Origin: Actinoallomurus purpureus
Lineage (GTDB): Bacteria > Actinomycetota > Actinomycetes > Streptosporangiales > Streptosporangiaceae
Direction of reading: 5' to 3'
DNA length: 64,000 nt
NCBI RefSeq assembly: GCF_024055795.1
Contig: NZ_JAMXMY010000001.1
Span: forward strand, 1-64,000
The position numbers were made by a program, and so were the translations under genes. A model generated the notes under the pieces. That model was not told the origin of the DNA. It searched no databases and saw nothing but the letters and a program-made list of their open reading frames with translations. Numbering within the stretch: the stretch's first letter is position 1; each line of letters opens with the position of its first letter. Of the stretch, positions 52,701 to 60,336 are shown piece after piece.

Positions 52701-53286
52701 AGAAGTCCCAGCCGGAGATGTCGTCGGTGAAGCCGTTTCCGTCGTCGTCCCTGCCGTCGGAGAACGCGGCGATGAGGTCCTCCGGGTCGATGACGCCGTT
52801 GCCGTTCGCGTCGTGCACGCGGGGGTCCTCGGCGTAGTCGGCCGCGGTGACCGTGCCGTCCCCGTCCCGGTCGTACGCCGCCGATCCGGCGGGTTTCGGC
52901 AGCTCGCCGGTGTTGAGGAAGACCTTGTCGGCGAGGTCGGCGACGTCCCCGGCGTGCCAGTTGATGCCTGCCTCGACGTAGGCGATCACCGTGTCCGGCG
53001 ATCCGGTGGTGTAGTCCCGCCAGGCCGTGTCCACAGACATCCCGGCGGCGCCCTCCGGGTCCTTCGCGCCGGGCGTGCAGCGGGGAATGAAGGAGTAGAG
53101 GTTGTGCTGCTCCCCGCCCGGCGCGGACGTGGTCAGGCAACTCACCGGCGCGCCGTTCTCCACGGGGGCGTAACCCGGGTCGTCGGGCGGTCCCGCCGGG
53201 AAGCCGCCCGCCGCGGCACCCGGCCGGGCGAGCAGGATGAGCAGGGCGGGGACGACGGCGAACACGACGGCCGGGAGACGCCTCAT
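49741..53286 (-). CDS. Degenerate subtilisin-like secreted protein with beta-propeller repeats
   Basis: 1181 aa. Signal peptide: VVFAVVPALLILLARPGAAA. An S8 (subtilase) fold covers residues ~85-440, but the catalytic Asp position reads VIAYVEAGINW (Glu105 instead of Asp), the His motif is YDHANNQQRVAA (His211 without the HGT), and the Ser motif is GGSTSESTPTTGG (Ser367). Two EF-hand-like loops, DRDGDGTVTAAD and DANGNGVIDPED, are inserted at 139-170. Residues ~590-1080 are FG-GAP/VCBS-type repeats (PVLTDLDGRPGLEIVQAG, PAVADLDGDHRPEIVVRS, PAVADVDGDGKDEVATGP). A final Ig-like domain follows. It is in line with the lanthipeptide ABC genes (gap 106) but leader removal by it is doubtful. Confidence 0.82.
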   Translation of the reverse strand: MRRLPAVVFAVVPALLILLARPGAAAGGFPAGPPDDPGYAPVENGAPVSCLTTSAPGGEQHNLYSFIPRCTPGAKDPEGAAGMSVDTAWRDYTTGSPDTVIAYVEAGINWHAGDVADLADKVFLNTGELPKPAGSAAYDRDGDGTVTAADYAEDPRVHDANGNGVIDPEDLIAAFSDGRDDDGNGFTDDISGWDFYDDQNDPATPDSTYDHANNQQRVAAARTDNGRFGAGICPKCRLLPIRAGDEALDRTDDLAAAWLYAGRAGAKVIVSTTADLGYSSAMRRAVDKLWNDGVLMVESSNDFDSTDHQGGMFWPHVIPGNGLVANTAGAPGALANALTSTYRERSNLTSFGAKAMFSVATTGGSTSESTPTTGGLFGLLLSYGAQAAEEKKIDGPLTNAEAVQVLRATSSDVDDASLGWPGRPGWDRQYGYGRPNAAKALAAVAKGDIPPATWIDGPDWYTLYDPATTSSVPVTGHVEARRAKSFRYELGFAPGIEPADSAFIKAGDGQGTGTYAGKVGTLDLTRLPTSFWDKAYTTPDDKELSASEQYTVTLRLRVWDDAGRMGEERRAIAVHHDATLRTGFPLRFGIGGESQPALADLRGTGHEVIVFGDADGRVHAVDGVSGQELSGWPATTSASRTRIPGFDAGHEPVIAPVAVGDLFHDGHQEVVATSTTGRTYVFDAQGRLLPGWPKTLDTGVTRPAIPRPALAYTRLPHQGATASPVLTDLDGRPGLEIVQAGWDGRLHAWHADGSDVPGWPVTVADPPKPASGLTAIDDAKLDATPAVADLDGDHRPEIVVRSQHSESHGAGIQALGANYVYAYHADGSPVKGWPVRLPSIVTYYGSAQEFITEAANSPAVADVDGDGKDEVATGPSFSATFLVGGDGTIRGAYGPLNNPASALLSRDATAVRTLLTGSSPSAALDLPASFTTSGAFGRFGGDGRLGYAESGSGAVSLVAALLYPGSGTAIGNYERGYDAATTLPVTGYPRARAGLDFLGAPLVADVTGDGRAEVVDGGDTSTVHAFTGSGQAAGFPKFTGGWTLFSPSAGDLDGDGRTDLVTTTREGYLFAWRTDGRPDAESWAYHHDEWRTGRYGTDTRPPGAPRDIRRDGTTVSFVAPGDDWYAGRAATYRVDADGQVSTVAATVDAGGRQSLTVPAGAQKIVIQAVDDAGNLGLPATL

Positions 53287-53392
53287 GGAACCACCTCGAT
53301 CAGTTGACCGCGTGGCTCACTGTCCGCCAACCCCCGGATGATGAGTAGTCCTCTGGCCGGATGAGGACATGAGTCTTTCTCGCGTTCGGCCG

Positions 53393-54229
53393 TCAGCCGG
53401 TACGGGAGAAGCGGCGGGCGGCGACGCCCAGCGAGACCAGGGTGAAGGCGCCGACGACCGCGAGCTCCAGGAGCGGTGGTGGACGCAGGCCGCCCCAGGC
53501 CACCGGCGCGAACAGCGTCGAGGACGGATGCGCGGCGGTCCGCGCGACGACCGTCTGCCGCATCGCGTCGACCGCGTACGTCAGCGGGTCGGCCAGCGCC
53601 GCCCACGCCATCCAGCCCGGCATCGCGCTGATCGGGAACATCAGCCCGGACAGGAAGATCAACGGGGTCATCAGCACGCCGAGGACCGTGCTGAAGGTCC
53701 GGGGCCGGGTGATGGTCACCGCCACCACCGCGCCCAGCACGGTCATCGCGAGCGCGGTCAGCGCCAGCTCCGCGAGCAACGGCACGAACAGGCCGAGCCG
53801 ATAGGGCACGTGGACCAGGCCCGCGCCGAGCAGCACGACCGTGCTCTGACACGTCGCCACCGTCGCACCGCCGAGGCACTTGCCGGCCAGGAGAGTGCCG
53901 CGCCGCACCGGGCTGACCAGCATCTCGCGCAGGAAACCGCTCTGCCGGTCCCAGATGATCGACGCCCCGGCGGAGATGGCGGCGGGCTGCGCGGCCATCA
54001 CCAGGACGCCCGGGAACAGGAACATGAGGTAGTCGGAGGCCGGGCCGCCACCGGAGCCGGCGAACAGCCGGGCCAGCCCGACGCCGAGGACGAACAGGAA
54101 CAGCAGCGGCTGCAACAGCGCGACGAGGCTCGCCGTGCCGTCGCGGAGGAAGTGCAGCATCTCGCGGCGCCACACCATGCGCGCGGCACGGAGCTCGGCG
54201 GCGAACCGCGGCGGGAGGGCGAGCGTCAT
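53393..54229 (-). CDS. ABC-2-type exporter permease of the lanthipeptide cluster
   Basis: 278 aa DrrB-like ABC-2 permease with six hydrophobic segments (LLQPLLFLFVLGVGLARLF, YLMFLFPGVLVMAAQPAA, CQSTVVLLGAGLVHVP, LLAELALTALAMTVLGAVVAV, TVLGVLMTPLIFLSGLMFPI, LLELAVVGAFTLVSLGVAA). The conserved DRQSGFLREMLVSPVRR loop is the ABC-2 signature. ATG overlaps the ATPase stop (ATGA). It corresponds in position and type to CinH of the cinnamycin cluster. Last gene of the biosynthetic operon. Confidence 0.92.
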   Translation of the reverse strand: MTLALPPRFAAELRAARMVWRREMLHFLRDGTASLVALLQPLLFLFVLGVGLARLFAGSGGGPASDYLMFLFPGVLVMAAQPAAISAGASIIWDRQSGFLREMLVSPVRRGTLLAGKCLGGATVATCQSTVVLLGAGLVHVPYRLGLFVPLLAELALTALAMTVLGAVVAVTITRPRTFSTVLGVLMTPLIFLSGLMFPISAMPGWMAWAALADPLTYAVDAMRQTVVARTAAHPSSTLFAPVAWGGLRPPPLLELAVVGAFTLVSLGVAARRFSRTG

Positions 54230-55224
54230 CCGGCGTCCCCGTTCCGGTCGACGCGGATGCGGTGCCCCGTGTGGTGGAGGAAGACGTCGTCGAGGCTCGG
54301 CCGGGTGACCGTCACCTCGTACACCGGGACGCCGAGGCCCGCGCACAGCCGGGGGACGAGAGCGGCTCCATTCTCCGCGTGCACGCGCAGGCCGTGCGGT
54401 CCGGCGACGGCCTCGATGCCGAAGCGTTCGAGCAGGGTCACGGCCGCCTCGCGGTCATCGCCGGTGCGCAGGTCGATCCGGTCGGCGCCGAGAACGGACT
54501 TGAGCTCGGCGGGCGAGCCCTGTGCCACGATCCGGCCGTCGTCGATGATGGCGACGCGGTCGCAGCGCTCGGCCTCCTCCAGGTAGTGCGTGGTCAGGAA
54601 CAGGGTCGTGCCCTCGCGTTCGCGGACCTCCCCGAGCTGGTCCCACAGCTGCGTGCGCGCCTGCGGGTCCAGGCCGACCGTCGGTTCGTCCAGGAACAGG
54701 ACGCGTGGGCCGTGCAGCAGTCCGCGGGCGATCTCCAGGCGTCGCCGCATGCCGCCGGAGAAGGTGCGCACGAGACGGTCGCGCCACGCGGTCAGCCCCG
54801 CCAGCTCCAGCATGGCCTCCACCCGCGCGGGCAGCGTCGCGCGCGGCATGGCGTACAGGTCGGCGTGGAACCGGAGGTTCTCGGCGGCCGTCAGGTCCCC
54901 GTCGAGTGTCGTCTCCTGGAAGACGAGTCCGAGGTTGCGGCGCACGAGCCCCGGCGCGGTCCGCGTGTCATGGCCCGCCACCTCGATGCGCCCGGCCGTC
55001 GGGGCGACCAGCGTGCAGAGCATGGCGATGGTGGTCGTCTTCCCGGCGCCGTTCGGACCGAGGAACCCGAACGTCTCGCCCTGGGCGACGGTGAGGTCGA
55101 TACCGCGCACGGCGTCCACGCCCGGGTACGACTTGCGCACCCCGGTCGCGCGGATCGCCGGGACGCCCTCGGTCGGGGCCGCGGCCGCCGAGTCCAGCGC
55201 CCGCGGCCGTGGCGATCGCAGCAC
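54226..55224 (-). CDS. ABC exporter ATPase of the lanthipeptide cluster
   Basis: 332 aa DrrA-like ATPase. Walker A GPNGAGKTTT, Q-loop GLVFQETTLDGDL, ABC signature RTFSGGMRRRLEIARGL, Walker B VLFLDEPTVGLDP, H-loop LFLTTHYLEEAE, and a C-terminal DUF4162-like part. Equivalent to CinT. It follows the hydroxylase gene by 9 bases and overlaps the permease gene. Probably exports the modified peptide or gives self-protection by removing it from the membrane. Confidence 0.95.
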   Translation of the reverse strand: MLRSPRPRALDSAAAAPTEGVPAIRATGVRKSYPGVDAVRGIDLTVAQGETFGFLGPNGAGKTTTIAMLCTLVAPTAGRIEVAGHDTRTAPGLVRRNLGLVFQETTLDGDLTAAENLRFHADLYAMPRATLPARVEAMLELAGLTAWRDRLVRTFSGGMRRRLEIARGLLHGPRVLFLDEPTVGLDPQARTQLWDQLGEVREREGTTLFLTTHYLEEAERCDRVAIIDDGRIVAQGSPAELKSVLGADRIDLRTGDDREAAVTLLERFGIEAVAGPHGLRVHAENGAALVPRLCAGLGVPVYEVTVTRPSLDDVFLHHTGHRIRVDRNGDAG

Positions 55225-55233
55225 GGGACCCCC

Positions 55234-56328
55234 TCAGACCCACCGGGCCAGCCGGGCCGGCCAGTCGTCGGGGACGACGAAGCCGAAACTCCACCGGTGC
55301 CGCGCCGTGGGGTTGACGATGCAGTGCCAGAACAACCGGGCCGGGTCCTGCTCGGCCTTGAAGAACCGGACCATCCCCGGTCGCTCGCGCAGGGTGACGA
55401 TCTCTTCCGTGCGCGGATTCATGTACCGGAAGAACGAGGTACGGGACGGGTCCGTGAACGGCCCGTCGAGGTCGACGATGTACATCCGCCAGCCCGGCTG
55501 CGTCTCGTTGGTGTGCCACAGCCGGTAACTCGACGGCGGGTACCAGAGGCTGCCCGAGAACCGCACCTCCGTGTCGAAGACCGCCTCGAGCGCGTCGATC
55601 GTCCGCCGCTTGGCCGCGAAATAGGCCTCGTAGCCCGGATGGTCGACGTGCTCGTCCAGGTTGACCAGATGGAAGTCGCGCCGGGGGCCGTCCGGTCCCG
55701 TGGCCGGATCACGCCATCCGGTCCGGGCGAGGGCATCGTGCCAGGCGCGGTACTCCGGGTCCGCCGGGGAGCGGTCCGTGGACCTGAGGTCCTCCTCCCG
55801 GAATGTCCGCTGGAACCAGCCGATGTCGACCGACTGCGGCCTGACCTTCAGGTGCGGCAACTGCTCGATGACGTCTTCGAAACCCGGCAGGTCGGTCAGC
55901 CGGTACTCGTGGTGGAGGAGACCGGCCGGCGTGTCCCGCGCACGGGAGCCGGCGCGCGTGCCCGACGCGGTGTCGTCCGGGCGCGTGCGGGCAAGCCCGT
56001 CCGGCGTGGCGCCGGCAGGTCCGTCCGGCGTGGTGACGACCGGTCCGTCCGGCGCGGCGCCGGCGGGTCCGTCCGGCGTGGTGACGATCGGTCCGTCCGG
56101 CGCGGCGCCGGCGGGTCCGTCTTGTGTGCTGCCGCCCGGCGCGGTCGGCGCGCCCGGCCGCGCCCCCGAGGACGACGCCTCCATGAGCTCGGGAACGGTG
56201 AAGGTGTACCCGTGACGGGTTCCGAGCCGGACGATCTCCCGGACTCCGGTCACCGCCCTGAGCTCCCGCGCGATTTCGGGAGAGTCATAGGCGACCCGCA
56301 GGAACGCCTGGCTGGATTCGACGGACAT
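55234..56328 (-). CDS. CinX/DurX-type Asp hydroxylase (Fe/2OG) with N-terminal Nif11-like domain
   Basis: 364 aa in three parts. Residues 1-52 (SQAFLRVAYDSPEIARELRA, EIVRLGTRHGYTFTVPELME) match a Nif11-like domain, best known as a leader region of RiPP precursors. Residues 65-135 are a Gly/Pro/Asp/Thr linker with a 16-residue repeat. Residues 140-364 resemble aspartyl/asparaginyl beta-hydroxylase-type oxygenases: His272 in YRLWHTNETQPGWR, His335 in RLFWHCIVNP as likely iron ligands, and Arg345 in RHRWSFGFVV for 2-oxoglutarate. By position it is the enzyme that beta-hydroxylates core Asp15, required for lysinoalanine formation. ATG 33 bases after the LanM stop. Confidence 0.8.
   Translation of the reverse strand: MSVESSQAFLRVAYDSPEIARELRAVTGVREIVRLGTRHGYTFTVPELMEASSSGARPGAPTAPGGSTQDGPAGAAPDGPIVTTPDGPAGAAPDGPVVTTPDGPAGATPDGLARTRPDDTASGTRAGSRARDTPAGLLHHEYRLTDLPGFEDVIEQLPHLKVRPQSVDIGWFQRTFREEDLRSTDRSPADPEYRAWHDALARTGWRDPATGPDGPRRDFHLVNLDEHVDHPGYEAYFAAKRRTIDALEAVFDTEVRFSGSLWYPPSSYRLWHTNETQPGWRMYIVDLDGPFTDPSRTSFFRYMNPRTEEIVTLRERPGMVRFFKAEQDPARLFWHCIVNPTARHRWSFGFVVPDDWPARLARWV
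55996..56120 (-). repeat. 48-base coding repeat in the hydroxylase linker
   Basis: About two and a half copies of a 48-base unit built of two similar 24-base halves, encoding variations of GPAGAAPDGPVVTTPD. Copies differ at only a few bases, so the repeat is recent. Confidence 0.85.
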
Positions 56329-56361
56329 CGTCGGCCTACCTTCCGAGTTCGATCTGTGGCG

Positions 56362-59300
56362 TCATGACCGGCCGGGGGCCGGCGGTGGGTCGAGGAGCAG
56401 CACCGAGGGGACGCGGCCGGGAGCGGCGAGGCGGAGGAAGTGCATCCCGAATCCGGACATCCCGACCATCAGCCCGGGAAAGAATCCGGCGGTGTTCTCG
56501 ACGAGCCCGGTGTCGGCGTCGTCGACGTTGCGCCACTGGCCGCGTACCTGGACGTTGGCCTCGAGCTGGAACGCGGGTTCGTCCCGCAGCCGGGCGAACC
56601 GCAGGAACAGCTCGGCGTTCCCGGAGCGCCCGTGGCACAGCGTGTCGTTCATCAGCCGGGGGAAGTTGCGCATCGTGGCGGCGAGCGCCTGATGCGCCTC
56701 ACGCAGCAGGGCCTCGTCGGTTCCGCCGAGCGTCGCCCAGCTCGCGATGCGGCTCAGGCCGATGCCGGCGGCTCCGTTGCACCACGCGTTGGCGTAGTGC
56801 CGGCCCTGCCGTACGGGGCCGCCGGCGTTCGTGCGCAGGTCGTACCAGTCGTGCTCGGTGTCGTCGTAGTGCCGGGCCTCGTAGGCGAACGCTCGGCGGC
56901 CCGCGTCGACGTAGGACGGCCGGCCGGCCAGCGCGCCCAGCTGGATCAGCGCCCATCCGATGCCGCCCGCCCCGTGGGCGAAGCCGGTGAGGTTCGCCGA
57001 CGCCTCGCCGGGATCCGTCAGCGGCCAGCTCAGGACGTCACCGTCCGCGACGGCGTGACGGAGGAGCCGGTCGGCGCAGCGGCGGGCGTCGTCCAGGCCC
57101 TGGCCGTCGGTCATGCGCGTGAGCCCGAGCACGACCGGGATCACCCCGGCGCCGCCGCCGAGCACGTCGAACCGCGTGTCTGCGTCGATCCGGCCGGACA
57201 GGTCACGGCTGAGCCGTACGGCGAGTTCGAGCAGGCCGCGGTCGTCCCACAGATGATGCAGGTGCGTGAGCACGTAGACGAGCCCGCCGAGTCCGTCGAA
57301 CGCGCCGATACGCGTGCGGTCGGTGGCCGACACCGCGTGCGACACGGCCCGCTCGGCGGCCCGGCGGAACTCCGGGCGGGGGACGAGCGCGTCCAGGTAG
57401 GCCAGGAACAGCGCGATCCCGCCCGAGCCGTGGTACAGGTCGCCGTCGACGTCGACCTCGGTCAGCGTGCCGCCGGCCAGGTCGTAGGAGGTCCACGGTG
57501 CGGGCGCCGAGGGCTCGCGCAGCATCGCGCACAGGCGTTCGCCGATGCGGGTCGCGTAGTCGAGGGAGGTGGTGACGAAGGCCGGGCTGCTGACCTCGCC
57601 GACGGCCAGCCCGGCGGCGATGTACTGGCCTTGCTGGACGCGGTTCCGCGCCGACAGCCGCCGGATGCGCCGGGCGGCGTAGTCGACGGGGGACAGGTCG
57701 AGCGAGGCCGGCAGCTCGGTGGTGTGGTCGTGCACGAGGTGGTCACCGTGGACGTCCGTGGTGAAGATCGGGACGTCGAGTCGCCACATGGAGGCGATCT
57801 CGCGGTCGGCGAGCACCCCTTCGTCGTCCCACGTGCGCGGGAACGTGCGCACGGTGTTGACGAGCAGGTCGACCTCCAGCGGGTCGACCAGGCACCTCGG
57901 ATGCCGCGCGGAGACGAGCAGCTGGGAGTAGATCTGGGTGCCCCAGTTGATGAACCGCGCCGACGCTCCGCCGAAGGCGTCCGACAGTAGCCGGATCGCC
58001 GCGTCCGGCCGCTGCTCGAACCATGCGTAGACGCGGTCGAAGCCGGCCATGATGGCGTCGGCGAAGTCCTCCGGCCGGGTCAGCCGGTCGCCGAGGAAGA
58101 CGCGGTTGGCCGCCTCCGGCTCGACGTGGACGCCCGCCCGGTGGGTCACCGACGCCGCGAAGCTCAGGCGGTGCTCGTTGACGCTCGGCACCGGAACGGG
58201 CATGTCGTACGCCTCGCCGCCGGAGTAACCGCTGACGCGCATCTCGGCGGCGGACGTCCTGGCCCGCGGCCATTCGAGCAACCCGGTCTTGAAGACCGAG
58301 TCGAGCAGCGTGCCCAGCGGGCGGGCCTGGCCGCGCGGCAGAACGCCCAGGGCGGTCTCGCAGTCACAGACGTGGGCGTGGCCGTCGGCGACGATGATGT
58401 TCTCGAAATGCAGGTCGCCGCCGCCGAGCACGTAGAAGATCGCCAGATGGCCGCCGAGCTCCCGGTAGACCTGCTCGGCCTCCTCCGGTGAGTCCACGCG
58501 GTTGCGCCCCGCCGGGATCAGTGCCTCGTAGCCGTAGCCCTGCCGGGGCAGCACCGGGCGGGACGCGAAGCCGAGCACCCCGTCGCTGCGCAGGCGTTCC
58601 AGCAGGCCCTGCACCGCCGCCTCGGCCCTGATGCAGCGCGGCTTGTACACGAACGAGGCCGTACGGCCGGAGGCCAGCTCGACCTCCACGAACGCGACGG
58701 TCCGCGCGCCGGCGTGGGGGTCGGACCGGCCCTGGCGCACGGAGCGGAAGGCCGCGATCTCCTCGTCGAAGAACGCCGCCGCGATGGCGGACGTGTCGGC
58801 CGCGAGACGGTGCACCAGCCGCTCGCCGAAGTCGGCCAGCAGCGCCGTGACGTGGGCGAGCCACCGGCCGAGGACGGGGAAGCGGAGATAGAAGCGGTGG
58901 TACGCGGCGGCGTCGGCGAACGTGGCGTCGACGTAGGCGAGGTAGTCCTCGCGCGTGGCGCCGGCCCTGTCGACGTGGTGTTCGGCGCAGTGGACGTTCG
59001 CGTGTGCCTCGACCGCCCAGGCGAGGGACAGCTCGAAGCGGTCGAGGAGATGGGCCTGGAAGTCGTCGATCAGCCGCGGGTCGAACCGGCCCGGGTGACG
59101 CGCGCAGGCGTCCTCCAGCCGCCGCCCGAGCTCGATCAGGAACGGCTCGCAGGCCTTCGCGAGCCGGCCGTAGTACACGTCGAAGGCGCGCCAGCTCGGC
59201 CCCGCCGCGCCCGACGCGGTCCCGGTGTCGGTCTGGGAACCCGCCCGGTCACCCCGCACGCGATCGTCCGCCGCACCGGATTCGGACGGGCGGTCGTCCG

Positions 59301-59769
59301 TGGCCTCGAGGTCGCCCGGGCGCTCGTCCGTGATCCAGGCGTGCGCTGCGCGATCGGCCGTGCCGGGCCGCGTGGGCGCCTGAGCCGCGCCGCGTGACGC
59401 GGCCGTGGGGCCGCCGAAGCGGTCCAGGGCCGCCTGGTAGGTGGGCAGCCAGCACTCGTGCGTCGCGGCCAGAATCGCCCTGGTCTCCGGGCCGGCGTCG
59501 TCCAGGCCCAGCTCGTGGAGGCGATAGGCGGTCAGGGCCGCGGCGAGCCCGTCCTTGTCGTGGCGGGCGGACGCCGAGCGGTTCAGCGCCTCCTTGGCGA
59601 ACTTCGCGGCGAGGCGACCGGCCAGCCGGTCGATCTTCCAGGCGTCGAACGGGGCGAGCGGGCCGGCCGGCGGTCGTCGGCCGGCCGCCTCCAGCGCGGC
59701 GACGATGCGCGTCCGCTCGTCCAGGTTGCCGGCGAGTGCCGCGAGATCGAGATAGGGGTGGTCACGCAT
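56362..59769 (-). CDS. Class II lanthipeptide synthetase LanM (CinM-like)
   Basis: 1135 aa. The N-terminal dehydratase (DUF4135) has a VYKPRCI lysine, the GGGDLHFENIIV and CDCETALGVL kinase-like catalytic segments. The C-terminal LanC-like cyclase keeps all zinc ligands: Cys997 in NAWCNGAAGIG, and Cys1045-His1046 in DTLCHGRSGN. It therefore should dehydrate core Ser/Thr by phosphorylation and elimination and close the (methyl)lanthionine rings. A ~70-residue acidic low-complexity insert (about residues 120-190, APTRPGTADRAAHAW through TDTGTASG) interrupts the dehydratase. Gap of 287 bases to the precursor gene with a hairpin; gap of 33 to the hydroxylase gene. Confidence 0.97.
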   Translation of the reverse strand: MRDHPYLDLAALAGNLDERTRIVAALEAAGRRPPAGPLAPFDAWKIDRLAGRLAAKFAKEALNRSASARHDKDGLAAALTAYRLHELGLDDAGPETRAILAATHECWLPTYQAALDRFGGPTAASRGAAQAPTRPGTADRAAHAWITDERPGDLEATDDRPSESGAADDRVRGDRAGSQTDTGTASGAAGPSWRAFDVYYGRLAKACEPFLIELGRRLEDACARHPGRFDPRLIDDFQAHLLDRFELSLAWAVEAHANVHCAEHHVDRAGATREDYLAYVDATFADAAAYHRFYLRFPVLGRWLAHVTALLADFGERLVHRLAADTSAIAAAFFDEEIAAFRSVRQGRSDPHAGARTVAFVEVELASGRTASFVYKPRCIRAEAAVQGLLERLRSDGVLGFASRPVLPRQGYGYEALIPAGRNRVDSPEEAEQVYRELGGHLAIFYVLGGGDLHFENIIVADGHAHVCDCETALGVLPRGQARPLGTLLDSVFKTGLLEWPRARTSAAEMRVSGYSGGEAYDMPVPVPSVNEHRLSFAASVTHRAGVHVEPEAANRVFLGDRLTRPEDFADAIMAGFDRVYAWFEQRPDAAIRLLSDAFGGASARFINWGTQIYSQLLVSARHPRCLVDPLEVDLLVNTVRTFPRTWDDEGVLADREIASMWRLDVPIFTTDVHGDHLVHDHTTELPASLDLSPVDYAARRIRRLSARNRVQQGQYIAAGLAVGEVSSPAFVTTSLDYATRIGERLCAMLREPSAPAPWTSYDLAGGTLTEVDVDGDLYHGSGGIALFLAYLDALVPRPEFRRAAERAVSHAVSATDRTRIGAFDGLGGLVYVLTHLHHLWDDRGLLELAVRLSRDLSGRIDADTRFDVLGGGAGVIPVVLGLTRMTDGQGLDDARRCADRLLRHAVADGDVLSWPLTDPGEASANLTGFAHGAGGIGWALIQLGALAGRPSYVDAGRRAFAYEARHYDDTEHDWYDLRTNAGGPVRQGRHYANAWCNGAAGIGLSRIASWATLGGTDEALLREAHQALAATMRNFPRLMNDTLCHGRSGNAELFLRFARLRDEPAFQLEANVQVRGQWRNVDDADTGLVENTAGFFPGLMVGMSGFGMHFLRLAAPGRVPSVLLLDPPPAPGRS

Positions 59770-59961
59770 GAGGGCTGGCTCCCGAGGGCGTGGGCGAGGT
59801 GAGGTGCCGGGCGCCGCGGCGAGGCGCGCAGAGGCGGGTGGGAAGGTCCGGGATGTAACGGGTGGGGTGGGAAGAGGGCGGGCTGGGAAAAGCGGGGGGC
59901 CGTGGCGGGGCGTGGCGCGAAAGGCGAAGCGCGGACGGCGGAGCGGCGACCGGCCGGCCCG

Positions 59962-59976
59962 CCGTCCGGCGGACGG
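59962..59976 (-). terminator. Possible attenuator between precursor and LanM genes
   Basis: Hairpin ccgtcc-ggc-ggacgg about 80 bases after the precursor stop, inside the 287-base gap before lanM. A partial terminator here would give more precursor than enzyme transcript, as is usual for lanthipeptide clusters. Short stem, so moderate support. Confidence 0.4.
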
Positions 59977-60056
59977 TCGGCGGAAGGCGTCATCCGGCGA
60001 ACCGGACGACGCTCCCGCCTCCCGCCTTGGGCGAACGGAGTGCGGGATCCGAACGC

Positions 60057-60293
60057 CTACTTGGTCATGCCGTCGCAGATCGCCGTGATCGGACCCCAGC
60101 TGCAGCTGGTCTGGCAGGCGTAGATCTCCATGGCCGCGACGCCCTCGGTCCAGAAGTCCAGCGACTCCTGGTCCGGCTGCTCGACCGGGGCGGGAAGCGA
60201 GGAGGAGGACATGCCGAACGCGCCGGGGTCGGCCAGCACCTCGGTGCGGAACTCGCTGTCGACGACGGCCTGAAGGGCCATTGCTGAGGACAT
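60057..60293 (-). CDS. Cinnamycin-type lanthipeptide precursor (LanA)
   Basis: 78 aa: 59-residue leader and 19-residue core, the same lengths as in CinA. Leader phrases ALQAVVDSEFRTEVLADPGAFG and PVEQPDQESLDFW, ending in EIYA, follow the CinA leader; the IYA end stands where CinA has AFA, an A-x-A-like cleavage site. Core: CQTSCSWGPITAICDGMTK (cinnamycin: CRQSCSFGPFTFVCDGNTK). Predicted rings: Cys1-Thr18 and Cys5-Thr11 methyllanthionine, Ser4-Cys14 lanthionine, Ser6-Lys19 lysinoalanine; Asp15 hydroxylated. New residues at 2, 3, 7, 10, 12, 13 and 17. Perfect AGGAGG RBS. Core codons are 60060-60116. Confidence 0.97.
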   Translation of the reverse strand: MSSAMALQAVVDSEFRTEVLADPGAFGMSSSSLPAPVEQPDQESLDFWTEGVAAMEIYACQTSCSWGPITAICDGMTK

Positions 60294-60336
60294 GGAATAC
60301 CTCCTGAAAGTGTGGTGATGAGCCATTGAGGCGGTG

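Noticed and set aside
50815-53307. Plus-strand ORF of 830 codons
   Set aside because: Antisense to the subtilisin-like gene, no domains; the minus-strand frame has a signal peptide and FG-GAP repeats.
54262-56367. Plus-strand ORF of 701 codons across the ABC ATPase and hydroxylase genes
   Set aside because: Shadow frame; the minus strand has Walker motifs and oxygenase motifs.
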